Origin: Eudromia elegans | Taxonomy: Eukaryota > Chordata > Aves > Tinamiformes > Tinamidae | NCBI GenBank assembly: GCA_003342815.1 | Contig: PTEX01000059.1 | Coordinates: forward strand, 3,362,542-3,426,541 | Direction of reading: 5' to 3' | DNA: 64,000 bases | Part shown: positions 23,791-37,200 of the stretch, one piece after another | Numbering within the stretch: the first letter of the stretch is position 1 | How the letters are laid out: every line of letters begins with the position of its first letter | Notes under the pieces: generated by a model | What the model was told of the DNA's origin: nothing | The model's input: only the letters and a program-made list of their open reading frames with translations | The model's database searches: none | Made by a program: the position numbers and the translations under genes

Positions 23791-26700
23791 TCCTAACTCT
23801 CTGTGCTGGGCTTGGGGTATGGGGCTGGGCAATCAACTTCTGACCCACCCGATGCCATTGAAAGAATTTAAAGGTAATGGGCTGCTGAAGTCTAGAAACA
23901 CGAAAGTTTTCCAACCAATATATCTAATTTAAGTAACATGGTGTTTCCTAGTCTTCATTTCCTGACCTCAAACACCATGCCAATAAGTTTTCCAGCTTTT
24001 ACATTTGTCCTCACTAGTGCTGACTTGATCTCTTAAAAAAAAAAAAAAAGTGACTGAAGAAGCAAAGAAATCTGACAAGGGCTAGAGAGACCACTGAAAA
24101 GTGTGAGTGGCTTTGGTGGAATTTGGGTTTACCAGCATTCTTGATATTTGTTTTAAGGGATTCCAAGCAAACAACGCTAGCTTCCTGTGGACGCAGAAAG
24201 TCTTCTGCTAGAGCCAGAGGAGTGCTATTCTGCTGAACAGCAAAAACCAACACAACAGTAATGTTTACAAAGAACTTCAGATGCTTTACAATAAATCTGG
24301 ATGTGCTTAAAAATCCCATAAGAGTTTTAAAAAAATCTGAATGTGTTTTCTCAAGTAACTATTTAAAGCATATTACAGTTTATTTAATTGCACTGGGATT
24401 TTTCAAAGCATATCAGAGCAAAACAGTAGAGTATAGGCCTCAATATGCTAATTAATAGCTAGCTAGACCCCTGAAATAAACCTGCAACACTTCATTAATC
24501 AGACAGTAATTGAATTGGCACAGTACTTCTCTGCAAACTATATGGAGATTCAAGAATCAGTCCTACTGAGGGCAAGAGTAGCTTTCTCCTCACTAGTGTG
24601 TTTTTGGACATTGCACTAACATTTTTCAGTGGGGAGCTGCCTTTAAAATTCATACTTTTTTGCATTATGGAAGTCAGTGAAATATTGCACACACTGAGAG
24701 AGTCTTTCAGGTAATGTTTTTCAATGACCACCAGTTCAGCTCAGTGAAAAAGAACAAATCAGAAGAGATACGCTAGGCTTTGTCATCTAAAGACATCTGC
24801 CAATTAATGTTACTATAAAATAACAGTGTTGAACAGATGTTTCATTTACAACATTTATATTTGACTGTATGAAAGCACACTACCTGGGGATTTAACTTGC
24901 AAATAGTGACTACTTTGCTTATAGAAAACGGAGCAAGAAAATTTCCAGCAGAATTGATGAAGTAGAATTCTGGATATTCAGTGTCAATACTAAGATTGAT
25001 AGAAAAGTTAAACATATCCAAGGAAAAAGAACAACAAACATGTATTTCAAATTTCCAGCATTTTTGCCATGAGACAATTATTCAGCATGCTTCCAACTTT
25101 AGAAAAGAAGTCTCATATTTGTGGTATGACCCTGGGGAAGTCATTTTGGTCCAAGGAGTTTTCCAAGGTCATCACCAAAAGCTCATAGCTAGGTACAACA
25201 GGGATCTTCAAAAGTGCTTTGGAGTTCAGCTCTGATTTAAATCAGTTAAAGTCAGGCACTCTAGTATTTTCCAAATTCAAGGATATTTGTCTCTGGATTC
25301 CTAAACAGATTTGCAGTTGTAACCTTCTGTAATTCCTGGTCTGCCTTCCCTGCCATAGAAAAATGTGGAATGAGCCACAGGCTTCACATCAAATACAGAC
25401 TTTTGACCATATTCTTGAACTCAGTTTGTAGTACTGGACAATTTTAAAGTTTTCAGTATCATCTACTAGAGAGCTAATATCATTTTAAGAAAGTTTCAGG
25501 ATCTTTTTCTGTTTTTCTCTACGTTTCGGTCACTTGATGTGTGCAGCTGTTTTTATGGGGCCAAAAAGGCACTCCGTGGTTACAAGTAAGCACACCAAAT
25601 TTCATCCATAAGGTGAGACATAGATGAATTTATGCCTGAAAATGACTCTGAAAAATGAACACACTTGAGCATTGTTAATTTAGCATAATCATTGTAATGC
25701 ACACTGCTATAATGTCTGTGCATGTGCGTGCGTCTGTTTGCATGCATGTACAATACAGTACTTCACAGTATACACTAAATTCCTATGGCGAGATGCAACT
25801 AAAAGAGGGCAGAGGGGGATGGGAAATTCTTAACATATAGTGCTATTAGTATATGCCTGTCAAGGAAACAATAATGATCTAACATTATGTTAAAGGAAAC
25901 TAGAGGAGAAACAGCTGTGATAGACACATCATTTATCAGAGGAATCTACCGCTCTTTGATCTAAGAAAAACAAAGAAAATTACCTAGTGTTTTTTCAACA
26001 AACAGTTTAAACCGATTAGATATTTTGAACTTCCATGCCTGTTGAGGGTAACACTATCCTTAGAGTTGGCTTGTTAATAAAAACTAGTGTAACACTTTGG
26101 GGAATATATTCTCCAGCTATCTTATTTCTTCTAATCATTGTCCCCTTTCACTAGAGAATTTCCCATTATTCAGCAACATATGGACTAAACATTTCTCCAG
26201 TAATCATGTCTGAACAAAGTAATCATTCTCTCATTAACCAATTATTCCTCAGAATCAAATGAAACAGACATATTTGCTAAAACAATTTCCTTTAATAAAC
26301 CCATTGGAACCATACCTAGTGCGTATCCCATTGAAATGGTTTAATCTAAAGATCACAGTGTAGATGACGAAGAGGGATTCTTGTTTTACATTGACAGTAA
26401 GTGATCTCAGGAGCAAGGTTAGGCATGGAATTAATACCAGATTAAAGAAAAAAGCATTGCTAAATGAGCGGTAATTACTGACTAAAAAATTAACCTTTTG
26501 CATCCCATGTTAACCCTTTTTAATATGCTGAAAGCTTGGAGCACAGTTCCGTTCATTTTACAGAAGCTCAAGGTACAGGTGAAAAGGCCGCCCTTGAAAA
26601 GGCTGTGATGCCACCACTCATGCAATACTCAAACATGTACACAGGCACAAGGGAAAAAAGCAAAAAGTAAGGATTTTCTGAAGCTTTCAAGGAAAAAAAA

Positions 26701-29700
26701 AACTCTGCCTACTGTTGTAATCTGTGGCAGTGCAGAAAGCATGCAGACAAGGTACATCTGGTGAGCCTTTAAAAACTCGTGGCTATTTGGATTTCTAGGT
26801 AGACTGATAAAAATCTGATATTGAGAGCTAAAAGTAAAGTTTATCAGGCAGGTATGTGTTTACTTGTTGTATACAGTAGTTTCATTACCTCTTTCTAAGA
26901 TACCATTCAGTTCATTCTTTGATAGCTTAGAAACTTCATTATAACCCTAGAAAACTAACAATGTAATTTTATCCTGGCTTCTTTCTTTTTACTACTGAAA
27001 CAGATAGTTCCAAAATGAACAATGAACTCTCTCTTTAAGATAAAGCCAGGGTTTCAGCATTCTTCTTTTCTTTTGTTTCCTCTTGCTGTTTTCAGGCAAA
27101 AATACAACCTGAGAGTGTGTTATAGGAATAGACAGATAGAAAGACAAATTCTTCAGCTTTTACTTGGCTGAAACTCCAAAGGGCTGAAGGTTATGGCTTA
27201 TATCTTACACTGCATTTTGCAAATGTTAAGCTCTACTTAAGTATTGCTATCACCAGCTTTTTCTGATTTGCAGTCTAGAGCTGGAACACTTATTCCTTAG
27301 GAAAACGAGAGTAGTAACATTTTTCTCTAGCACATTCTTCAGTGTCATTTCGCTAGCAACTTTCAACTTAACAGTATCACCTTGAGATCTTTCAGGATCA
27401 CTTCATGCATTTTTGTTCCTCACACAGGGTGTGCTACTTATTTTAACCTATAAATCCCTCAGTGTATCTACATTTAGGCTTCCATACTCTCCAGCTTGGT
27501 TGTTGCCTCAGCCCAGCAAGCCAGCTATTAACTAGCTCATTGGACATCAGTGGCAGCTCATCTAGGGTAGCATTAAAGTCAACATTTGCTTCAAAATTTG
27601 TGCTAGTAGCTGTGTAAAATATTCTTGTTAGTCTCTGTTCAGTCTCAGGAAACTGTTTCTTTTTGTTTAGGGGTCCTGAGTTATATTGTCCCTAAGTACT
27701 AAATCATGTGCTGAAGCAAATCTTTTTGGGCTATATTTCAAATTATGCACGCAGGTGACATTACTAACAAAAGAGAAGTATGCTGATTATAATTAACCCA
27801 TGATTATGTCCTTATTCAAACCAAAAATTAGCTCACAGTTAGGACAGATATTGCCAAAAATACCTTCAAAGTTGTCATTTTTAAACCCAAGTGATCTATC
27901 TGTCTTCAGGTTATCATTCTGGAAGGGGAAGGGTGCTGTTTTCAAAATTCTTACATTAATTTTATTTCTCTGTCTATAAATCATAAATCTCAACTGGTTA
28001 GTCATTCACGAGTGCCAGTGAGACTGAGATCTCTACAAACTAGTGGTGACAGCTGTCATTCTATTGTGAAACACTTTCTAAAAAGTTTTATTCTTTATCC
28101 CTCGTGCTGAGGATCTGGACACTTGAGACAGGGCTGTGGTTTTCAGTCTGTAATTTTCTGATATTGGCATCAAATCACACACCAGCTGATTCGCAGTTCT
28201 CATGCCGACGGGATTCTGAAATAAATCACTGTAAGTAAACAGCCTACACATATTTTTAAAACAAAAGTAATTCACTTTCATTTTGGGGTTTAATCTCAAG
28301 TTAGTAAAGATAGTAATCATTTTTCCTTTTATTTTACAGATACTTTGCCCACTTTATTGTAGTGTTGTTTAACAGAGTTGCAAAGGTTCTGTTCCCACCA
28401 TCATTTCTATGACAAACAAATATCTGGTCTTTAGGAATCCACTCAAGGATGAAATTTGAGAAACATGGCAACTGCGTGAAAACATATTCTCCATTAAAAA
28501 TATTACTAGAATATATTTTTATATTTCTCTGTTGCATTTTAAAATGGAGAAAAACTGAAAAGCTTTGGGGGATTCATAATTTACTCTCTATACAATACAT
28601 ATTATTTAATATAATCTGTAAGTAATGAAAGGAATGTTTGAGAAAGACAGAGTCTCAATCCACACCCAGTACTTTTGTAAGTACTTTTGTATCCCTTTTG
28701 TAAGGGGATAAGGTAGTAAGCAAAGACACTCTAATTCACGAATCAAATACACCTTTTAAAAACTGTTTTCAAATTTGAGGTTATAGGACTGCAATGCTTT
28801 CTCTTTTCCAATGCAAATGCTGCTATAAGTAAGAATTTTTAGTCACTTGTTTTCACACAATGCAGGCAGCATGTTCTTTTTTTTTTTTTTTAAGTAGCAT
28901 CTCAATGGAAACATATTGCCTACGAAGCACAGATATTTCAGTTATTTATCCATAGATTATATAGCTACTGTTTTATATTCATAAATGTTTGTTCATGATT
29001 ATTAATCTAGAGTTGTTATGACAAACCAATGTTCCTAACACATTAAATGTCCCAAATAGCATGCTTTCCAATGATACTTTTAAATGCCTTGGAGTGCATT
29101 TCTAGAAACACATTGAAGATACAGAGGTTTAGGGCACTTTGTACTCCTACATGCAGGATAAATAGTTATAGTTCTAGAAATCTCTTTAGGGTTCTTTTGA
29201 CAAACATCCATGCATTACGGACATGAGAAGCAAGCTATTGTAATTTCGTTGGACACTTACTGGCATTTTCCTACTATGAATTTAGCTTTAACTGTCCTAT
29301 GCTGTTCTGAGATATTCTTTGCTTGCCTGCTAAGTGCCTCAACAACTCTGAAAATGTCACTTATCCCAAATGCCTATTGTCATTTAAGTGTGTGACACTT
29401 AAAGGAGTTATTCCTATTGACACTCTATTTTTTTCTCCTTTGTGCAAAGTATTCAATCCTCCCGTACAGATTCATAATGCTACACTGTCAGTTATTGCTC
29501 TTCCCAGACATTTTTCTAATTTCTCTTTCTGTCCAACCTTCATTATTTCATTTTTCTTTGATGATATAAAATATACCCATATCTATTTTTTTTTCTAAGT
29601 ATCAACCTGGCAATCATTTAAGCACATATTGAACTTGACAACCGTACAGTGGTCACCCTGACTACAAAGTCACCCACTGACTTTACTTTCTTCTGTTTCA

Positions 29701-29944
29701 GGTACCAGCAAATCCCAATAAGTTCCCCCTTTAAGCTCATTTCTCCTGAAGCAAACAGAGGTCATGTATGTCTCCTGTGCATACACTGAACCCTTGGGAA
29801 TGTGGGCTGGAGGGAATGCAGTAGCAGGTTTGCCAGGTGAGAAGCAGAGTCGAGCAAAGTCCCTTGCTTGGACCCAGAAGCAATATGCTTGCATTAGAAA
29901 GACAATGGAATTGAGCTTGTAAATGCTCTCTCACTCTCTCATAG
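23791..29944. other. AT-rich non-coding stretch
   Basis: No gene, RNA gene or mobile element is recognised. It contains poly(A) at about 24035-24049, a 12-bp triplication at 28669-28704 and poly(T) at about 28876-28891. Open frames are short and lack domains. Confidence 0.55.
28669..28704. repeat. 12-bp unit, three imperfect tandem copies
   Basis: GTACTTTTGTAA, GTACTTTTGTAT and CCCTTTTGTAAG follow one another at 28669, 28681 and 28693. A small slippage-derived tandem array. Confidence 0.8.
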
Positions 29945-30115
29945 CAAGGCTAATTAGCTTAAGTGGTTTGCCAAGTAAATGCACTATTACTGCTTTCAGA
30001 GCTAGCTCAGTTAGATACTATTTTTGGAGGCCTCTTCATGTTAATTAAACATGTTTCGCTGCATGTTGTGAACATGCCATTAGTTTCTCTTCTACTCCTA
30101 ATTAATGGAGGATCT
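29945..30115. promoter_or_regulatory. Homeodomain-motif cluster, candidate enhancer
   Basis: Three homeodomain-type AT cores occur in about 155 bases: TAATTAG (29951-29957), TTAATTAA (30041-30048) and TAATTAAT (30099-30106). An NKX2-like TTAAGTGG lies at 29959-29966. The middle core is embedded in a near-palindrome, CATGTTAATTAAACATG (30037-30053). The sequence between them is not low-complexity. This layout is usual in vertebrate developmental enhancers. Function is inferred only. Confidence 0.3.
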
Positions 30116-30151
30116 TGACCATAGATGTGTATTAGTGTATTAAAACTTTAT

Positions 30152-30176
30152 TGTTTGTCCTGTAAGGGGACAAACA
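30152..30176. repeat. Perfect 9-bp hairpin
   Basis: TGTTTGTCC (30152-30160) and GGACAAACA (30168-30176) are exact reverse complements around a 7-base loop. No known structured RNA is recognised in it. Confidence 0.85.
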
Positions 30177-33089
30177 GTAGAGAAATTAAATGAATACAGG
30201 AATTCTCAAGAATTCATCTGTCATTTCCAAAGAAACTGAAATTCATAACTGGAGGGCAGAAAGAAAAACAATAATAGTAAAAAAAGACTCATGGAGCCCT
30301 CTGCCCATCAATTGGAGTAATCTCTCTCTTTCTGTAAAGAAGGCTGAAAACAGCTGCTAAACTAGTCCAAATACCTAAGCAGAATACAGAGCAGGGTGTT
30401 TTAAGGAAGAACTTATTTCAGCTTGTTTCAGGCAATTGGTTTCAGGTGATAGCATAATAACCTGTGCAGAAGCTGCTGCCAGGGGCTTCTTGTGGATACA
30501 AACACTAGATTGCTGACACTTTTCCAAATAGATTTTGAATGCTTCGGCATCAGAGCAGAGTTCAGCTACATAATCCACTTTTTGATGATCATATCTAATA
30601 CAGTGTCTGTCCCTGGATTATGTTTACTAATGGGCTGGTGGTCAAGGTCAACATAGGCTACACCTTTCCTATTTTTGTCATAAAGGGAATTTCAATGTAA
30701 CGTCTATGCTTAGGAAGTCACTCTTACTCCCTTTCTATTGATATATTCTTATCAGGTCATCATAGAAAATTATGGAGAAAATTCTTTTAAAACAAAGGCA
30801 ATGAGAAATATTAAACCTGAAATCTCAGACTACCCAGGCCCATACTGAAAGGCCAGCATGTCCCAGAGGTGGAGAAATAGTCTTGAGGAGGAGGTAAGAT
30901 GCAAAGCCTCTCTGGCACAGCTCAGGCCAATTCTTCACCCTGCTCCAGGGATCATCTTTTTCATGTGGAATCATTTCCTGCTTCCACTGCCTACTGTAAG
31001 GCGAAGACCTTAAAGACAGACACAAATCTTTAGTATCTTTCTCGTTTCATAGAAGTTGCAGGTCTATATAACTAACAGACAACATCAGGGTCCATGTGCT
31101 TGTAAGTATTAACTTGTTCCTCTGTCATAGTTCTGTCATACAATTTTAGAAATTATTACACAGGAGTGGGGAGTGTAGATTTTCTTTGCCATAAGCAGAC
31201 TATGAAACAAACCCAAAGCAACAAATGTTTCAAAGAAGAGTGTTTGGACTATCTGAACTACTCACGCCACCCTCTTGCTGAAGGCTGCCTCTAGCCAAGC
31301 TGCCAGACAAGGGCAGCTATCTCCCCACGTCTACCACTTTAGGTTTTGTCAAAGTGCATTAGAGCAGATTAGTAATGAAGGTAGGTGGAAAATGGCAGAC
31401 TACAGAACCAGGTGGCCTTCTTTGATATGTTATGTGCAAGACCGCATGTTGTTTTTTCATGCCATGGTACCACCACCATGGTAGTGGTATTCCTCTTTCA
31501 TGATATACAAAGTTCTATGCATAACTGGAAAAAAACCACAAAAAATAGCCATATTTTTCCATGTACTTTGCCTAAGAAGCAATGCATTTACCCTCTGAAA
31601 GTTTCCTTAGATGACAGTCCTTGGGCAAGTTATTGAAACAGCAGCCATGGCAATTCTTCATATTGTTCTTTCCAATAGCATTTCCAATATAGTTTACCTC
31701 TTCTCTATTGATGTGAAAAGCCTTTTAATATTCGACCTAGCAGGTAAAGTCACTGAGTTTTGACTGACATTCTGTCATGGAAATTTGTCTAGGAGGAATT
31801 TGTTAGGAGCATACACAAATGCATTAGCCTGATATATGGATAATATTTTCATCATATTAAATAGTATCTCAAAAGTGGGCATTTTTTTTCTATAGGAATA
31901 TAAATGCCAACAGAATATGATAAATACAGAACTAAAAAATCTGAAATTTCTATTGGAATAGATTTTAAAAAGATTTCCTAGCAAATAGCATTAGCAAAAA
32001 TAATTAGTTTTGTCACTTAAACATTTAGCTTTGTTTCCAGTATGTGACTGATTTTGATAATATATGAATAATATATGAAAAAAATATAGCACTAGATGGG
32101 AAGTAATTTTAAGGTTTTAAAAAAGGAAAGTTTCCATTCTGGAAGTGCTAAACCAGAATATGTTTTTCTCAAAAATTTTTTTCTTTCCAAAAATAGGTTG
32201 CTCTCACTTAAAATGCTTTATGTTGATTGAATGGCATTTTTAATAGCAAAAATAACAAATAAGCATTCTGATGGAAAATATAGTTCCAACTCTAGTGACT
32301 GTACATTTGCATGCAGTCTTATCCTATCTGCAATGGATGTGGTCAGGTCCTTATGTGATTCACTTAGATTGAGTTTTACATTCACTATCCTTGAATGCCC
32401 TCAGACAGTGGAGTTTGGTACCAATTCAAGGGAATCAAATTTCAATCACGAGAAGGTTCATAGAAAGTGATCATAGAAGAGGCATAAACACAACAACCCA
32501 TTTCTAAAATTGAAGTGAATATTCATCTCCTTTTTTGCAATACTCATTCAACTCTATAAAATATTCACTGTTCATAAATAAACCAAAGCACCTTACAGCT
32601 ACAAGTACATTAACTAAGTTTAGTTTTCTGTCAGTGGGGCTAAATTTAGAGCTCTAGGAAAAAGATTAAAATGTTTTCACAAAAATTTGGCTTGTAGATT
32701 TCTGTTTTGTTCCTGGCAGTATGGCACCTGCAGAAGACACTTTTTCTGCTCACTCTGTTCACAGGCTCACAACAATTTTCGTAATATCAAATGAAAGTGA
32801 GCAAGGTGGCTCCCTTGGTGTCTTCCTTCTGAGTAGTTAAAGAAAAAGAAACATAACTGGAAAAAAACTATATTTGAATGCTAGAATATTCCTCCTCCCT
32901 GCTCTAGTTCCTCATCCCAAAGCTACCCCAGTGAAGATGGTTGCATACACTATCCTTGAAATCCTTGCACAGGTGTCAGCACAAAGTGTTTCTCCATAGA
33001 TTTTGATATGGCAGTAGAGTATCACTGGCACCAGGATTTAATCATCAGTTTTCAGGGAAAATCTTCTACTTAAGTTCACCGATCCAAAT

Positions 33090-33092
<3 letters not shown>
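30177..33092. other. AT-rich non-coding stretch
   Basis: No gene or mobile element is recognised. Short open frames, such as those at 30825-31025 (minus) and 31275-31484 (plus), have no domain or splice support. Confidence 0.55.

Positions 33093-33136
<44 letters not shown>
33093..33136. repeat. Uninterrupted poly(A), 44 bases
   Basis: A pure run of 44 A. CR1, the dominant avian LINE, does not leave poly(A) tails, so such a run is more likely a slippage-grown homopolymer. A retrocopied transcript is possible, but I see no recognisable reading frame or clear target-site duplication at its edges. Homopolymers this long are also prone to length error in assemblies. Confidence 0.95.
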
Positions 33137-33138
<2 letters not shown>

Positions 33139-33750
33139 ATGCAGATATAAGCATTAGGGTTTGCAGCAGCAGGCTAATTTTAGAGCTCTATGAAGAGGCA
33201 TGTGCCAAAGTAAAACAAGAAAAAAAAAAAGAGAATTTTGGTCACAAAAAAGGGTTCCTCTTCATCTAGAATTAGCAGCAGGACTGAAGGCAAAAGAAGA
33301 CAACTCTTCCTGGGGCACACATGGCATCACGTAAGCATGGCAGTATGTTAAGACGATTCTGCCAACCAGTTCCCAGAGGGTACTGAAGCATCTCTGATCC
33401 TGATAAGCTATGGAATCCCAAAGTCCTAGGAGTCAGTGCGATGATTCATTTTATGTGCTACCAAAATTGTTAAATTCACACACGAGCCTTCTTTTACAGA
33501 ACTTCTAACTTGCTCCTCCGACGTCGCACGTCTCACTGCTCACAGCTGAAGTGTTACACTATCTAACTTGCAGGCTTACACAGTCAGTCCCCGCACTGAA
33601 AATGCCAGAAGGAAAACATATTCTGTACCCCATAAATCATATACGCTGATGTTGGCCAAAATGTAACTCTTCTTTTTTTCTTTTTTTTTTATGAATCCTC
33701 AGTCTGAAATAAATATGGCTGGGTTTTTTTTCTATTTATGTATCATATAA

Positions 33751-33791
33751 AGATATATATATAATGTGTATGTATGTGTATATATATATCT
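33751..33791. repeat. TA microsatellite forming a perfect 13-bp hairpin
   Basis: AGATATATATATA (33751-33763) pairs with TATATATATATCT (33779-33791) around a 15-base TG-rich loop. A (TA)n microsatellite with a TG-rich core explains it. Confidence 0.85.
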
Positions 33792-33879
33792 CTTATCAAC
33801 AAAATTATGATAGAAAGTAATATACATCAAACCTGTACTTAACATCCTCAAGTTCCATGGAAGTTCATGTAGTGAGTTG

Positions 33880-33908
33880 ATTAAAGAATAGGACTACTAT
33901 TCTTTAAT
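33880..33908. repeat. Perfect inverted repeat, 12-bp arms, 5-base loop
   Basis: ATTAAAGAATAG (33880-33891) and CTATTCTTTAAT (33897-33908) are exact reverse complements with loop GACTA. Unlike the neighbouring TA hairpin it is not a simple repeat. Confidence 0.9.
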
Positions 33909-34109
33909 AGTCTACTCTGAAGCACATGCAACAAGCTAAGTCAGTGAAAAGAAAAAAAAATCAAAATATAAAAACATGTGGATACTTCTCCAAGCTATTC
34001 AAACTAGAAGTGGGAAATATTGGGATAAATCCTCTTTAACCACATTAATGAGTTAACTGGCTCTGCTGAGGGCAATGGAACCTGGCAGATTTTCACCAGC
34101 TAAAAACCC

Positions 34110-34150
34110 ATGCCAGAATTTTCAGATTTTCAGATTTTCTATTCTGGCAT
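34110..34150. repeat. Perfect inverted repeat, 10-bp arms, 21-base loop
   Basis: ATGCCAGAAT (34110-34119) and ATTCTGGCAT (34141-34150) pair exactly. The loop carries a small direct repeat of TTCAGATT. The stem is too short for a microRNA precursor. Confidence 0.88.
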
Positions 34151-34250
34151 GATCCTGTTTTACTTTGGTATTTGTCTATTCCTGGCATACGTTCCCCCAT
34201 TCCTTTTATGAACCATAAATCAAAGAAAACATTTAATTCCTCAGAAATGT

Positions 34251-37200
34251 CTACCTTTCAATAAATAACCCTTCTATTCTCTTTGAGGCACTGCTGTCTC
34301 CTTCACTGACCTCTCACTCCTTAGGCAGTTGAAAAATGCCTTTATATATCTAAACTTTTCTGTGATCTTCATTTCATTTTTCCCCTTTGCTTTACTCATA
34401 ATTTTGGTGCACTCAAATTCATCTCTAATGCTTCCAGATCTCCCGCATATCTGGGTGGTTTATATCTCACATATGCCTGTGTCTCAACTCTTAATTACAT
34501 TTTCACATCTTTATTTACCTGCAGTGACTTGTTTTACTTTCTATTGTATATATTGCTGGATAGGACACCTAGCCCTTGGCCATACATTAATTTATCATTC
34601 TGCATTTTCCATTTCCACTCTGTGGCCTTTGTACAAAATTTTATTACTTTATTTCACTGGATTTTACCCAACACTTACCATATGTATTCAAATTTTTCAG
34701 TCTGACTCTCAGCATCTTATCACCAACTATTTAGCTCTCACATTATTATTAATTATAAAATCTTGTTTTCAGAAATGCAACCAGTCACACATACTCAGAT
34801 ACAAAACAATTTTCCTTCTGGAGGTCCATGTTGTTTGGTAAGGTGCAAGCCCAGGCTGTGGGTACCTATTCAGACTCATGTATAGTTATAACCTGCTAGA
34901 TAAACAGAGCCATACTGCATTCTGTTTTTTCCATCTACTTTTCCCTGGGCATGGTATCCCCCCCAACACAGCTAAACAGTTGCTTCCTTTTGATTTCTAT
35001 TAAAGTTGTAGAACTGAGCAGTGAGCAGCCATAAGCTGTTTGGAACCATTTCTCTGTTCCTACTAGATGGATGTAGCCCTTGTATAGCTTCCTAATATAA
35101 GCATCTAGAGGAAGCAGATTTTAAAGTTTTCGTTTATTTGTTTTGTTTTTCAGAAATCCTGATATAAGTAGCACTAAATCACACTCCTGGAGCTGAAGCA
35201 ACAGGAGGATGCAAACAGCCAACCAAATTAACTATGAAAATCCAAATGAATAATCACAGACAACTATTCATAGCAGGGGTTTTCCAGTGTTACAGTGCTC
35301 AACGAACTGATCTTTTATGCTGCATTTGTACAGACTGATCTTTCAGGTCAACTAGAAAGGAATTCTTTTCAATATTCTGGCCAAAAGTGGAAAACAAACA
35401 AAAATTGTTTCTATTTGCACTATTTATTTTCTGCCAATCAAGGAGAGGTTCAAAGTGTTTGAAACCTATCCCTGTTTTCAGGGTTAACAAGGTTACCTAG
35501 GAGAAAATTCTTTTTGCAGGGTAAATTGTATGCTATTCAGGCCCACAGCTGAAACAAAATCAACTGAAAAACTGCCTAGCAATTCTGAAAATCAGTCTTC
35601 AGATGACTCAAACAGGGCATCGAAAAAGACCGGTACACAGATTCAGGATTTATTTTGGGTAACTTGCTAAGCCAGGATCTATTTCCAATCACAGAACTCA
35701 GTTCTCTTGGGTAGCGTTTTTATTTGCCAGAATTTTTCCCGCAGTCAGAATTTCTCAATTTTCTCAGCCTGCTGGTGCATCTCCACTCACAAAGTCCATC
35801 TCATGCCAGCTAAAACATCAGATACAATAGGAATCCCTTTTGGACCAGGGCCTTGTTGAGGTACATTCATGCAGGGAAGTGCCACTGAGTTAAATTGTAC
35901 ATGTAAAAACTAGCAAAGCTCTGGAAGTATTCAGCAGCAGTAGGTTTTATGCAGGGGCAAGGGAAGATGCAACACCCGTGTAAGAAGTGACATTTCCAGA
36001 GGCTTTGGCATGACTCTGTCTATCTGTTACACAGATACAAATGCACAGCACATGCTTCTCAGCAGAGCTGTTAGCCACTGTCTTGCTATAATAGACGAAT
36101 ATAGTTAATGTGCAGAAAGCATCACAGCATAAGTCTTGCTGATCAGCTGCAAGAAAACACTATCTCATCATGTGGACTAGCTCTCATCCGTGCACCTATG
36201 ATAAAGGTACTTAATATGCTCAGAAACAGATATGGTTTGAAACATCCATGATATGCAGACTCTGAAGCAGAGTTTCAAGGAGGATCTTATTTGTGCATTT
36301 CAGTGGTTGTTAATCGCATTCATTCACATTCCTAGCGGGCATATGGGGAGAGTCTATACAGAAGCCAGCCAAGAGGAAGAAACAACTAAAATAAACAGAT
36401 GGGTGGACAGGGAGGAAATAATATTAAGTAGTTAAACACATAATATAGTGTCTGGAGAGAAAAATAAAAGGCCTAAAAAAAACCAAAAAACAGGCAAAGC
36501 CCCTTCCCTGTTTCTTTCCAACATACATGGAACAAGTGATAAGCACTCCTGGGGATAATAGTAAAGTGTCTGTAAACAAATAAAAAGGATTGTAAAAATG
36601 AATTCAAGGGACCTAGCAGCACACAGACAGGGGTCAGACTCCATTTTGTGTTACCCTAGAATAAATAAAATTTACTGGATTTCAGTGAGGTTCTTCTAGA
36701 TTTACACTAATATAATTGAAAGCAGAATCTGGCCCAGACAGCGGATTCTTGAATTTAACCAAAACATTATGATGAAGTGAAAAATAAGCAGAGGCTAAAA
36801 TAGTGATGGATATAAACTCCAGCTGGTCAAATAATGAAAGACAGATTCATGAAGATGCAACTCCAATCTGATTTGTCACCACCAGCGGAGTTCATACTCT
36901 TCATTATTCTTCTAATCTTCTATTTAAAAGTTTAGTCATCTAGTCAGGGCAAAGGAACAAAACCAGGTGAAAAATGTAAATGTAGTAAACAATTCACCAA
37001 ATGAATCACCTGAACTACACAGGAAAAAAGTGAAGAATTCATTATCAGTAATCTGTAATGTGCTGGAGAAGTAACTCACAGGGAGACAAAAAATGCATTG
37101 CCTCTTTGATTCCTCTATTACTATTTAACTAGCTCTGCTCTGTTCTCTGTATGTTCAGGGCTTTACCACTGAACAAAGAGCAACACGGATTTGCAGCTCA

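Larger units (their letters stand above)
33137..34250. other. AT-rich non-coding stretch with several hairpins
   Basis: No gene is recognised. Three perfect inverted repeats fall within 400 bases (33751-33791, 33880-33908, 34110-34150), listed separately. Confidence 0.55.
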
